Origin: JACIWB01 sp038818725
GTDB taxonomy: Archaea; Thermoplasmatota; E2; UBA202; JdFR-43
NCBI GenBank assembly: GCA_038818725.1
Contig: JAWAYL010000001.1
Span: 8,445-72,444 of the forward strand
Direction: 5' to 3'
Length of the DNA: 64,000 nucleotides
Shown piece after piece: positions 7,764 to 15,889 of the stretch. Under the pieces are notes generated by a model. The model was given only the letters and a program-made list of their open reading frames with translations. It searched no databases and was not told the DNA's origin. Numbering within the stretch: position 1 is the stretch's first letter; every line of letters starts with the position of its first letter. A program made the position numbers and the translations under genes.

Positions 7764-9308
7764 TTAACCACCTATCGCCTGCAAGTAGCCAGCTTGTTTT
7801 GCAAGAGCTTCTGCTGCGGGATAAACAAGTTTATTAACAATAAAATCGGGAAATAGTCCAAAGAAAATTATAACAAAAGTAAGGATGCCCATTCCAATAA
7901 GCATGCTTTTTGGAACTTCCTCAACATCATGTATTTTTGGTCCCATAAATGCTGAATGAAATACTTTTACAAAAGATGCGAGGGTTAAAATTGAAACAAG
8001 CATTGCTATTATTGAAAGTATAGGACTTATTTTATAAACAGATTCATATATTATTAATTTTGATGCAAATCCATTAAAAGGTGGTATGCCAGCGATTGCA
8101 AGAGCTCCTATTATAAAGAATATAGATGTATATTTCATTTTATGGGCAAGTCCTCCCATTTCATTCAAATTTCTTGTTTTTAAGCGATAGAATATTGCTC
8201 CTGCAGTTAAGAAAAGCAACCCTTTATACATTGCATGATTTATTATATGGAATATCCCTCCTTCCATAGCCCTTATACCATAGGTATCAAATTCTGGCTT
8301 TCCAAGCAAATACAAGCCGGCGCCCACACCGAGAAGCATATATCCAGTTTGACTTATTGCATGATATGCCATAAGTCTCTTTATATCTTTTTGAGGAATT
8401 GCCATTGTAACTCCAATAAACATTGAAAGCAATCCAAAAATAATTAGTGCTCCTCCTATAAGCTCTAAATTTAACTTAGCTCCATAAAGAGTAAAGCAAA
8501 CCCTAAATAATGCATATAAGCTTGCCTGGCTGCCCGCAACAAGTGTAGCAGTTATAGAGGAAGGAGCAACAGAATATGCATCTGGGCACCAGAAATGCAT
8601 TGGCACCGAGCCACATTTCATTGCAAAAGCAGAAACAAGTAAGGCGAGAGCAATTTTATCAAGATGGGTATATTTCATATTTTTTGCAAGAGCTGCTATG
8701 TTGAGTAAATCATATTGTCCATAAAAGAGAGCTACTGCAAACAAAACAAATAGAGCGGAGATGCTTGATATAACTAAAAATTTAAATGCTCCTTCACTTG
8801 CCTCTCCTTTCCTACTATAAGCAATAAGCGCTGCGGATGCTATTGAAAGAATTTCATAAAAAACAAAAAGATTGAAAATATCTCCTGTAAATTCCATTCC
8901 TAACATTCCCACAAGAATTAGCAATAGCAATGTGTAGAATTTTCCTTTACCCTTCTCTTCTTCTATATATGCAAGGGAATAAATGCAGGCGGCCAGACAA
9001 ACAGTTGCACTTATTATTCCCATAAATATTCCCATTGCATCTATTTGAAGAACTATTCTTATGGGCACGGCCGCCTGGCTTGGGATGGTTTGGGTTGGAT
9101 CTTTTTCTCCTATGGTATAGATATGCATTCCATTTTTTAAAATATCAAAAGCAAGTATTATAACCAAAATTTCTGCAATTATAAAAATAGCAACCGCAAA
9201 AATATTTCTTCCTTTTTTACTTATTTTATCTATTAAAGGCATAAGAAAAGCTGAAAGCAAGGGAAGAAGAATTAGCAGGGCTGGAGAATGTGTTATAAGC
9301 CAGTTCAT
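7764..9308 (-). CDS. mbhH: Mrp/MBH antiporter subunit MbhH (MrpD-like)
   Basis: This 514-aa protein is of the proton-translocating NuoN/MrpD family with about fourteen helices. Recognisable family segments are FYEILSIASAALIAY (the conserved membrane Glu), MKCGSVPMHFWCPDAYSVAP, and DIKRLMAYHAISQTGYMLLG. This is the main ion-translocating subunit, expected to exchange H+ for Na+ when the hydrogenase turns over. It overlaps mbhG by four bases. Confidence 0.94.
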   Translation of the reverse strand: MNWLITHSPALLILLPLLSAFLMPLIDKISKKGRNIFAVAIFIIAEILVIILAFDILKNGMHIYTIGEKDPTQTIPSQAAVPIRIVLQIDAMGIFMGIISATVCLAACIYSLAYIEEEKGKGKFYTLLLLILVGMLGMEFTGDIFNLFVFYEILSIASAALIAYSRKGEASEGAFKFLVISSISALFVLFAVALFYGQYDLLNIAALAKNMKYTHLDKIALALLVSAFAMKCGSVPMHFWCPDAYSVAPSSITATLVAGSQASLYALFRVCFTLYGAKLNLELIGGALIIFGLLSMFIGVTMAIPQKDIKRLMAYHAISQTGYMLLGVGAGLYLLGKPEFDTYGIRAMEGGIFHIINHAMYKGLLFLTAGAIFYRLKTRNLNEMGGLAHKMKYTSIFFIIGALAIAGIPPFNGFASKLIIYESVYKISPILSIIAMLVSILTLASFVKVFHSAFMGPKIHDVEEVPKSMLIGMGILTFVIIFFGLFPDFIVNKLVYPAAEALAKQAGYLQAIGG

Positions 9309-9673
9309 TCTCTCAACCTCCTTATTTCTTTTGCATCAAGTGTACCATATTCTTTATAAATTCTCATTATAAATGCAAGGATTAGGGCAAGGACTGCAAC
9401 CCCTATAACAATACTTGTTAAAGTCAATGCTTGAGGAACAGGCAATACCATTTTTTCAGGAATATCTTGTGGCCTTATTTCTGGAGGCAAATTTGTAAAG
9501 ATAGGAGCAACTCCTCCTTCTCTATATCCAAGAGTTATTAAAAATAGATTAACCCCACTTTCAACTATTGATATTCCTATTGCAATTTTTATTAGATTTC
9601 TTTTGAAAATTATAGCATACATACCTATTGAAATTAAAGCAATTACAGTAAAAAATGGGATATTGTATATCAT
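9305..9673 (-). CDS. mbhG: MBH subunit MbhG (MrpC/NuoK-like)
   Basis: This 122-aa MrpC/NuoK-family protein has three predicted helices. Its GISIVESGVNLFLITLGYR segment carries the membrane glutamate typical of the family, and LTSIVIGVAVLALILAF is the third helix. It forms part of the antiporter module and is in four-base overlap with both neighbours. Confidence 0.91.
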   Translation of the reverse strand: MIYNIPFFTVIALISIGMYAIIFKRNLIKIAIGISIVESGVNLFLITLGYREGGVAPIFTNLPPEIRPQDIPEKMVLPVPQALTLTSIVIGVAVLALILAFIMRIYKEYGTLDAKEIRRLRE

Positions 9674-10137
9674 TCTTCCACCTCCTTAGCGGCGAAGGCA
9701 ATTATCATTAAAACAGATGCTAGCCCACCTATAACTTTCATACCAACTGCTATATTTAAAATTGGCAAAATTCCTCCACTATTCAAAGGCGCTTCACCCC
9801 ATGATGGTATCTTACCAAAAATTTCTTTTCCAACAAGGAAATTTGTTAAAAAGCTCATAGAAACAAAAATGCCAAGCAGGGCAACAAAAACAAAAATAAT
9901 TCCTCCTATACTCTCAAAAGATGATATTTTTTCCTCGCTACCCCTTTTTTCAACATATCTGACGCCAAAAGCAACAACAAGAAGTGCGATTGCAGATGCT
10001 CCTATTGCTCCTCCTTGAAAGCCCCCGCCTGGCGTAAGGTGACCATGCATTATAACATAAAAGGAAAATATCATTGCTATCGGAAATAATATGCTTGCGA
10101 TTGTTTTCACAATTACAGACATTTCTTCTTTCCTCAT
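9670..10137 (-). CDS. mbhF: MBH subunit MbhF (MrpB-like)
   Basis: This 155-aa MrpB-family protein has four predicted helices. The HGHLTPGGGFQGGAIGASA segment is the diagnostic MrpB motif. It belongs to the Na+-translocating half of the complex. The ATG at 10137 overlaps the mbhE stop. A second Met six codons in is an alternative start. Confidence 0.92.
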   Translation of the reverse strand: MRKEEMSVIVKTIASILFPIAMIFSFYVIMHGHLTPGGGFQGGAIGASAIALLVVAFGVRYVEKRGSEEKISSFESIGGIIFVFVALLGIFVSMSFLTNFLVGKEIFGKIPSWGEAPLNSGGILPILNIAVGMKVIGGLASVLMIIAFAAKEVEE

Positions 10138-10613
10138 TTCTTCTCCCTCCTAAAAAGAGTTAAAACGCCAGCAATTGCTGCAAAAAGAATCGTTGCTTCT
10201 CCAAGAGTATCATAGCCTCTATAATCAAATACAACGCTTGTAACCGCATTGTCCGCTCCTGTTTCTTTTACTGCTCCATATATCCAGAATACTTTTTGAT
10301 AGGGCATATCATTTTCGCTTATCTCATCAACCGTTTCATTATTAAGATTTATTTTTATTTTCCCTCCTTCAATATAAAATTTGAACTCATCAATTGAAAT
10401 GTTTTTTTCTCCTTCTCGCAATATTTTTTCCTCGCCATCAATTAAAAAAATTATTCCGCCATCGCTTTTTTCTATTTTAACCTCTTTTGCCAATCCTATT
10501 ATTCTGTCATCCATTCTCGATTCAATTGGCTTTCCAAATTCTCTTATTTCATAAGCTGAGAAAAAGAGGAATGAGATGAATATTATAAAAGAAATAATTG
10601 CCATTTTTTTCAT
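10134..10613 (-). CDS. mbhE: MBH subunit MbhE with an unusual soluble insertion
   Basis: This is a 159-aa subunit. The C-terminal core, GAVKETGADNAVTSVVFDYRG followed by a helix, is characteristic of MbhE and of the MrpA C-terminal region. Between the first helix (residues 1 to about 22) and that core lies a hydrophilic, beta-rich stretch of roughly 75 residues (about 40 to 110) with short repeated charged strands. My recollection is that MbhE is usually near 100 aa, so this looks like an insertion, probably facing outside the cell. Its function is unknown. Confidence 0.85.
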   Translation of the reverse strand: MKKMAIISFIIFISFLFFSAYEIREFGKPIESRMDDRIIGLAKEVKIEKSDGGIIFLIDGEEKILREGEKNISIDEFKFYIEGGKIKINLNNETVDEISENDMPYQKVFWIYGAVKETGADNAVTSVVFDYRGYDTLGEATILFAAIAGVLTLFRREKK

Positions 10614-10864
10614 TTTTCATCCTCCATTCTCTTAGTGGCTTTTAGAGCAAATATCATTATTGCGGTGGTAAGGCAGGCGCCAACGCCTGCTTCTGCTATT
10701 GCAACATCTGGAGCATGCAAAACATAAAAATATAAAGAAAGCAATAAACTCATTACTGCAAGTGAAATAATGCTTGCAAGCAAATCCTTAAACCATATTG
10801 CTATTAATGCCGATGCAACCGTTGAAATTGAAAGAAGGATTAGAACTATTTCAAACAAACTCAT
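10610..10864 (-). CDS. mbhD: MBH subunit MbhD (MrpA C-terminal-like, DUF4040)
   Basis: This 84-aa protein with three helices matches the DUF4040 segment of MrpA. The conserved YVLHAPDVAIAEAGVGACLTT stretch includes the lateral acidic residue of the family. It is part of the antiporter module and is in four-base overlap with mbhC and mbhE. Confidence 0.91.
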   Translation of the reverse strand: MSLFEIVLILLSISTVASALIAIWFKDLLASIISLAVMSLLLSLYFYVLHAPDVAIAEAGVGACLTTAIMIFALKATKRMEDEK

Positions 10865-11208
10865 TTTCTTCCCTCTAAATCATCAACAACCGCTTTTTTT
10901 GGCTTTACTCCGCTTTTATGAGCTGCTTTTGCTATTGCATGTGCTCCAGTTGGATTTGTGAGCAATATTGCTATTAGAGCAAAAAATGAATGTATGGAGA
11001 TTATAATCATGCTTGCATATCCTTCATACCATTTCCATAGCCCATAAATAATTGCTGCAAGGCAGATAAATATGCTCCCAAAAGTTGTGCATTTTGTTCC
11101 CGCATGGAGGCGGGTATATACGTCTGGAAAACGAATTAAGCCAATTGATGCAAGCAGATTGAATATTATTCCTATTGCAAGAAATATATATATTATTTCC
11201 CATATCAT
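10861..11208 (-). CDS. mbhC: MBH subunit MbhC (MrpG-like)
   Basis: This 115-aa MrpG-family protein has three helices. The family segment IGLIRFPDVYTRLHAGTKCTT is clear, and LLTNPTGAHAIAKAAHKSG closes the domain. It belongs to the monovalent cation/proton antiporter part and overlaps mbhB by four bases. Confidence 0.93.
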   Translation of the reverse strand: MIWEIIYIFLAIGIIFNLLASIGLIRFPDVYTRLHAGTKCTTFGSIFICLAAIIYGLWKWYEGYASMIIISIHSFFALIAILLTNPTGAHAIAKAAHKSGVKPKKAVVDDLEGRK

Positions 11209-11462
11209 ACTTTACCTCCTTCAAGATATTTAGCTATAAATAGAGTTGTTATATAGGAAAGCAAGGCATAAACTATTGCAACGTCAATATATATTACATC
11301 TTCAGTTGCCACTCCAAATAAAACCATGCAAGCTATCACAAGTGTATTTATTGTATCAAGCCCCACAACTCTATCTGGAATAGTTGGACCGAGCAAAACT
11401 CTTATCATTGCTATTGCAATTGATATGAATAACATTACAAGCGAAAGCATAAATACATTCAT
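11205..11462 (-). CDS. mbhB: MBH subunit MbhB (MrpF-like)
   Basis: This MrpF-family membrane protein is about 85 aa and has three helices. The conserved VLLGPTIPDRVVGLDTIN segment identifies it. The frame extends to 11483, but the ATG at 11462 overlaps the mbhA stop codon as ATGA, the pattern used throughout this operon, and is therefore chosen. Confidence 0.91.
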   Translation of the reverse strand: MNVFMLSLVMLFISIAIAMIRVLLGPTIPDRVVGLDTINTLVIACMVLFGVATEDVIYIDVAIVYALLSYITTLFIAKYLEGGKV

Positions 11463-11959
11463 TCTCCTATCCTCCTTGCCCAATCAGGAAAGTTTGAGCA
11501 AATTGGCTTATAATCGCGTGGCATTTTTTCTAAAACTTTTTCATCAACATTTATCCAATGCACATATAGATTTTTTTCGTCGTCAACATCAACGCTTAAT
11601 GTGCCTGGCGTGAGAGTAATTGAGTTTGCTAATATGGTTAAAGATAAATCACTTTTTAAGTTTGGAGATATTTTTACTATTCCTGGATTTATTTTTCCTG
11701 TTATAACACGATATGCAACATCAAAGTTTGCTTTTGCCATCTCATAAAAGAAGCGGGGCAAATAGGCGATGATAAAAGCCCATCTTTTTGGATTAGCAAG
11801 TTTAAATTCTTTTATAAAAATTTTTCTTGCTATAAAACCACATATTAAAGAAAAAATTATGCCAGCAATTAATTCATCAATACCCCAAATGGAACCGTTG
11901 TATGTGAGGAAAAGCCAGATTATAAAGCAAAATATTGATGTTGTAATGAATGCCAGCAT
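11459..11959 (-). CDS. mbhA: MBH subunit MbhA (MrpE-like)
   Basis: This is the first gene of the mbh operon, about 166 aa, of the MrpE family. It has two N-terminal helices and a cytoplasmic C-terminal domain with the family segment ANSITLTPGTLSVDVDDE and the closing WARRIGE. The ATG at 11959 is preferred over the TTG one codon earlier because it fits the TATA spacing. The whole operon runs 11959 to 3857 in the order A-B-C-D-E-F-G-H-I-J-K-L-M-N known from Pyrococcus furiosus, with no gene missing. Confidence 0.92.
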   Translation of the reverse strand: MLAFITTSIFCFIIWLFLTYNGSIWGIDELIAGIIFSLICGFIARKIFIKEFKLANPKRWAFIIAYLPRFFYEMAKANFDVAYRVITGKINPGIVKISPNLKSDLSLTILANSITLTPGTLSVDVDDEKNLYVHWINVDEKVLEKMPRDYKPICSNFPDWARRIGE

Positions 11960-11980
11960 CAAAAGGGATATAACAATTGG

Positions 11981-11992
11981 ATATTTAAAAAT
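11981..11992 (-). promoter_or_regulatory. TATA box of the mbh operon
   Basis: On the minus strand ATTTTTAAATAT is centred about 27 bases before the mbhA ATG, so the operon mRNA is probably leaderless. The gap to the divergent purP gene is only 85 bases and holds both promoters. Confidence 0.55.
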
Positions 11993-12018
11993 TTCTTAAG
12001 TAGAGATAAACAAAACTA

Positions 12019-12027
12019 TTAAAAATA
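12019..12027 (+). promoter_or_regulatory. TATA box of purP
   Basis: TTAAAAATA is centred 22 bases upstream of the purP ATG at 12045, consistent with a leaderless transcript. No ribosome-binding site is seen. Confidence 0.5.
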
Positions 12028-12044
12028 TCCATTCTATTTATTGC

Positions 12045-13097
12045 ATGGGTTTAGATAAAATAATTGAGAAATATAAAAAAAATGTTTCAATAGCAACATC
12101 CTGCTCTCACTCAAGCCTTCAAATTTTTAATGGAGCAAGAAAGGAAGGATTTAAAAGCATTGGAATTGCAATAGAAAAAAAGCCAGATTTTTATGACGCA
12201 TTTCCACTAGGTAAGCCAGATGAATTTATTGTTTTGAAAAGTTATAATGAGATAAATAAAAATGCAGAAAAATTTTATAGGAAAAAAGCAATAATTGTTC
12301 CTCATGGTTCTTTTGTTGAATATATGGGTGCAAAAAACTTTATGAAATTAAAAGTTCCCACATTTGGAAATAAAAAAGTTTTAGAATGGGAATCAGATAG
12401 AGAAAAAGAAAGGAAATGGCTTGAAAGAGCGGGTTTAAAACTACCAGAAATTATAGAAAATCCGAAAGATATAAACAAGCCAGTTATAGTAAAATATTAT
12501 GGAGCAAAAGGAGGGAAGAATTTTTTTATAGCTAAAAGCTATGAAGAATTTAAGAAAAAAATCGAAAAAAAGCCATATATAATTCAGGAGTTTCTTATTG
12601 GAACAAGATATTATATACATTATTTTTATTCTCCAATAGTTAAGGAAGGTTATAGAACAGCAAAAGGTAGCTTGCAACTTCTTTCAATAGATAGAAGAGA
12701 TGAAACAAATATTGATGAAGCTCATCGCCTTGGCTCATTTTCTGAACTCGAAAAAATGGGGATTCAGCCAACATTTGTAGTTACTGGAAATTCTCCTTTA
12801 GTTATAAGAGAGTCGCTCCTTCCTAAAGTTTTTGAAATGGGCAAAAGAGTTGTTGAAGAATCATATAAGCTTTTCGGCGGAATAATAGGACCATTTTGCT
12901 TGGAAACAGTTATAACAGATAAGCTCGAGATAAAGGTATTTGAAATATCGGCAAGAATAGTTGCAGGAACAAATCTCTTCATTTCAGGTAGCCCATACAG
13001 TGATTTAATCCAGCCGGGCTTGTCCACCGGCAGGCGGATTGCGCAAGAAATAAAAATTGCATTGAAGGAAGACAAGCTAGAAGAAATAATAACATGA
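12045..13097 (+). CDS. purP: FAICAR synthetase PurP (formate-dependent, ATP-grasp)
   Basis: This 350-aa protein matches archaeal PurP, which formylates AICAR to FAICAR using formate and ATP in purine synthesis. It starts with the family sequence ATSCSHSSLQIFNGARKEGF, followed by the ATP-grasp domain (VIVKYYGAKGGKNFF, IIQEFLIGTRYYIHYF) and the metal-binding end (FEISARIVAGTN). The protein is full length. It is translationally coupled to nep1 by a four-base overlap. A complete purH is also present at 57.7 kb, so AICAR formylation looks duplicated in this genome. Confidence 0.94.
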   Translation: MGLDKIIEKYKKNVSIATSCSHSSLQIFNGARKEGFKSIGIAIEKKPDFYDAFPLGKPDEFIVLKSYNEINKNAEKFYRKKAIIVPHGSFVEYMGAKNFMKLKVPTFGNKKVLEWESDREKERKWLERAGLKLPEIIENPKDINKPVIVKYYGAKGGKNFFIAKSYEEFKKKIEKKPYIIQEFLIGTRYYIHYFYSPIVKEGYRTAKGSLQLLSIDRRDETNIDEAHRLGSFSELEKMGIQPTFVVTGNSPLVIRESLLPKVFEMGKRVVEESYKLFGGIIGPFCLETVITDKLEIKVFEISARIVAGTNLFISGSPYSDLIQPGLSTGRRIAQEIKIALKEDKLEEIIT

Positions 13098-13714
13098 TGC
13101 AAATTATAATTGGTGAAAGCGAGCTTGAAATGGCAAAAGAAATTGGTATAGATGAAATACTTGATTCTTCCATTCACTATCCTTATATGAAAAAAATGAA
13201 AGACTGGCAAAGAAGAGGAAGACCAGATATAATTCATATGTGCTTATTAATTGCTCTTGAATCAATTTTGAATAAGGAAAAAATGCTCCGAATATATATT
13301 CATACAAGAAATGATGAAATTATATATATTAATCCGGATACAAGAATGGTTAAAAATTATAATAGATTTAAAGGATTGATGAAACAGCTTCTTACATATG
13401 GAAGAGTTCCTCTAAATGGCTCGCCTTTAATGGAAATAAAAAAGGAAAAACTAACAAAATTTATAGAGAAAATGAAAGGTAAAAAAATTTTATTCAGCAG
13501 AAAAGGAGAAAAGAAGAATCTTAAAGAAATATTTGAAAAGGATACAATTTGCATAATTGGTGGGTTTCCTTCAGGAAATTTTTATTCTCCAGTTCATGAA
13601 TATGTAGATGAGATAATAAGCTTGCACGATGAAATGTTACCTGCATGGGTAGTTGAAATGGAAGCAATAGTGATGTATGAAGAATATGTAAGAGAAAAAT
13701 TATTTTTCAAATAA
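13094..13714 (+). CDS. nep1: rRNA pseudouridine N1-methyltransferase Nep1 (Emg1)
   Basis: This 206-aa SPOUT-class methyltransferase methylates the N1 position of a pseudouridine in helix 35 of 16S rRNA. The family signature RRGRPDIIHMCLLIALES lies near residue 36, and the knot region with IGGFPSGNFYSP is near residue 155. The start overlaps the purP stop, with a second Met directly after the first. Its 3' end overlaps the convergent polX by 15 bases. Confidence 0.92.
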   Translation: MMQIIIGESELEMAKEIGIDEILDSSIHYPYMKKMKDWQRRGRPDIIHMCLLIALESILNKEKMLRIYIHTRNDEIIYINPDTRMVKNYNRFKGLMKQLLTYGRVPLNGSPLMEIKKEKLTKFIEKMKGKKILFSRKGEKKNLKEIFEKDTICIIGGFPSGNFYSPVHEYVDEIISLHDEMLPAWVVEMEAIVMYEEYVREKLFFK

Positions 13715-15400
13715 TTTCTTCAATTCTTCTACTTTATATGTATTTATTACATCTTCTTTTTTAGCCCATCCTCTTCTTGCAACCGCAACACCAAGCTCAT
13801 AATATCTTAAATGATCTAAATTATGTGCATCTGTTCCAATTGACAATTTAACACCCATTTCAACAGCAATTTTTGTATTTATATCATTTAAATCAAGCCT
13901 ATCTGGATAGGCATTTATTTCCATAATAACATTATTATCTTTTGCTGCTTGCAATAATTTTTCAACATCAACTTTTATTGGCTCCCTCTGCTGAATTATT
14001 CTACATGTTGGATGTGCTATTATATCAACATAATCATGCTCTATTGCTTTTATAACACGTTTTGTCATTTCTTCTTCATTCATCCTAAATGCGGTATGAA
14101 CACTCGCAAGAACAATATCAACCTCTTTTAAGAGGGAGCTGCTTACATCAAGCTCTCCGTCTTTCATAATATTTGCTTCAACTCCATGAAAAATATATAT
14201 ATCATCATATTTTTCTCTTAACTTTTCTATCTCCTTGGCTTGCTCAATTACTTTTTGTTCGTCCATGCCACCAGCTATTTTTAAGCTTCCAACATGATCA
14301 GTTATTGCAATAAATTTATGCCCTAACCTCTTTGCCTCTTTAACCATCTCTTCTATGCTATTTGCTCCGTCACTCCATACTGTATGCATCTGCAAATCTC
14401 CTTTAACTTCTTCATATTCAACAATTTTTGGAAGCTTCCCATCCATTGCAAGTTCTATTTCTCCTCTATTCTCTCTTAATTCTGGAGGAATCCACTGCAT
14501 TCCAAGTTTTTTATAAACCTCCTCCTCGTTTTCGCCCGCAATTCTTAAGTCGTTTTCAAACAAACCATATTCATTCAATTTATATCCTTTCTTTATGGCT
14601 ATTTTCCTGAGCTCTATATTATGCTCCTTGCTCCCTGTAAAGTATTGCAGGGCGGAGCCAAAGCTTTCTTTATCAACTATTCTTAAATCAACTTGCAGGC
14701 CACCATAAAGTCTTACAGAAGATTTTGTGTCTCCCTTTGCAATTACCTTTTCCACTTTTTTCATACCTGTAAAAATATCCATAATTTTTTTTGCATCATT
14801 GGCTACTGCGAGTATATCAACATCTCCTATTGTTTCTTTTCTTCTTCTTATTGAGCCAGCCAGACTTATTTTTTCTACATGCTCTTTGAGTAAATCTATT
14901 ATTTCAAGGGCATCTCTTAAAGCAAATCCAAGCAAAAAGCGCTCTTGCCTTTTTTTTGCTATTTCTATATTTTCGAGAATATTTTTTTCTGTTTTTTCTC
15001 CAAAACCTTTAAGATGCCTTATTTTTCCTTCTCTTGCAGCTTTTTCTAAGTCATCTAAATTTTTTACACCAAGTTGCTCATAAAGAGCCTTCATCATTTT
15101 TGGGCCAAGTCCTTCAACTTTTGATAAACTTTCTATGTCGATCGGTATTTTTTTTCTCAACTCTTCCAATTTACTTATTTTGCCAGTTTCTAAATATTCC
15201 TTTATTTTTTCCTCAATACTTTTTCCAACACCAGGTATGCTCTTTAATTCATTTTTTTTATATAATTCTTCAATATCAATGCTATAGCTCTCTATGTTTT
15301 GCGCCGCCTTCCTGTAGGCGCGCGGTTTAAATTCTACACCTTCTATTTCAAGTAAATCAGCGATTTCATAAAGCAATTTTGCGACTTCCTGATTTTTCAT
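13700..15400 (-). CDS. polX: DNA polymerase/3'-5' exonuclease PolX
   Basis: This 566-aa family X polymerase has the usual archaeal/bacterial PolX layout. It begins with N-terminal helix-hairpin-helix regions (SIPGVGKSIEEKI, KGFGEKTEKNI). The nucleotidyltransferase core follows, with LAGSIRRRKETIGDVDIL near residue 180. A C-terminal PHP domain carries the metal-binding motifs DLQMHTVWSDG, AITDH, HGVEANI, AHPTCR and IGTDAHN. It is expected to act in gap-filling base excision repair. The start is the first ATG after a long AT-rich upstream stretch. Confidence 0.94.
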   Translation of the reverse strand: MKNQEVAKLLYEIADLLEIEGVEFKPRAYRKAAQNIESYSIDIEELYKKNELKSIPGVGKSIEEKIKEYLETGKISKLEELRKKIPIDIESLSKVEGLGPKMMKALYEQLGVKNLDDLEKAAREGKIRHLKGFGEKTEKNILENIEIAKKRQERFLLGFALRDALEIIDLLKEHVEKISLAGSIRRRKETIGDVDILAVANDAKKIMDIFTGMKKVEKVIAKGDTKSSVRLYGGLQVDLRIVDKESFGSALQYFTGSKEHNIELRKIAIKKGYKLNEYGLFENDLRIAGENEEEVYKKLGMQWIPPELRENRGEIELAMDGKLPKIVEYEEVKGDLQMHTVWSDGANSIEEMVKEAKRLGHKFIAITDHVGSLKIAGGMDEQKVIEQAKEIEKLREKYDDIYIFHGVEANIMKDGELDVSSSLLKEVDIVLASVHTAFRMNEEEMTKRVIKAIEHDYVDIIAHPTCRIIQQREPIKVDVEKLLQAAKDNNVIMEINAYPDRLDLNDINTKIAVEMGVKLSIGTDAHNLDHLRYYELGVAVARRGWAKKEDVINTYKVEELKKLFEK

Positions 15401-15889
15401 ATTTATTCAATTTTTTTTAATTAATATATTTTACTTCTTCACGTATTGGCACTGTAAACAAATTTTCACCTCCTGCAATTAGCCATCTTTGCTTTAAGGA
15501 CGCTAAACCAACAGCATTTCTATCTTAAGCCCACTTGCAATGCCTCTCTATGATAGAGTGTGGCTATTTTGATCAATAGTTGGCTTAGTTTATGATACCA
15601 TTGTCTCAAAGTGGCTAAATTCCTCAAAATCTCTAAGATTTACTTTCCGCAAAGAAATTCCTGCTTAGAGGGTAGCGATTAAATTAATTTCTATTTTCTT
15701 TTTATCCCAACGAAAAATATTTTTTGGAATTAATTTCTAATAATTGTTGTAGCATGTGCATCCCCTCCTGAAAAAGAGTCAAGGGGTATTTCTTATTTTT
15801 TAAATTTTCAAATTCTTGACGCTTTCATCTTTACGCTACCTACTGTATTTTACCAAAAATATTTATAATACTTTTATTTAAAGGAAAAT
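15401..15889 (-). pseudogene. Gene-free stretch with a probable decayed coding sequence
   Basis: No intact gene is present. On the minus strand two abutting open segments in different frames read like protein. One at about 15639-15523 contains RNLATLRQWYHKL and HREALQVGLR. The next at about 15524-15417 contains DRNAVGLASLKQRW and GGENLFTVPIREE and ends at a stop next to polX. Together they look like the frameshifted C-terminus of a lost gene, possibly from a mobile element, but I cannot assign a family. The right part (15730-15870) has only AT-rich sequence and the promoter of the next gene (ATTTATAAT near 15861). Confidence 0.3.
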
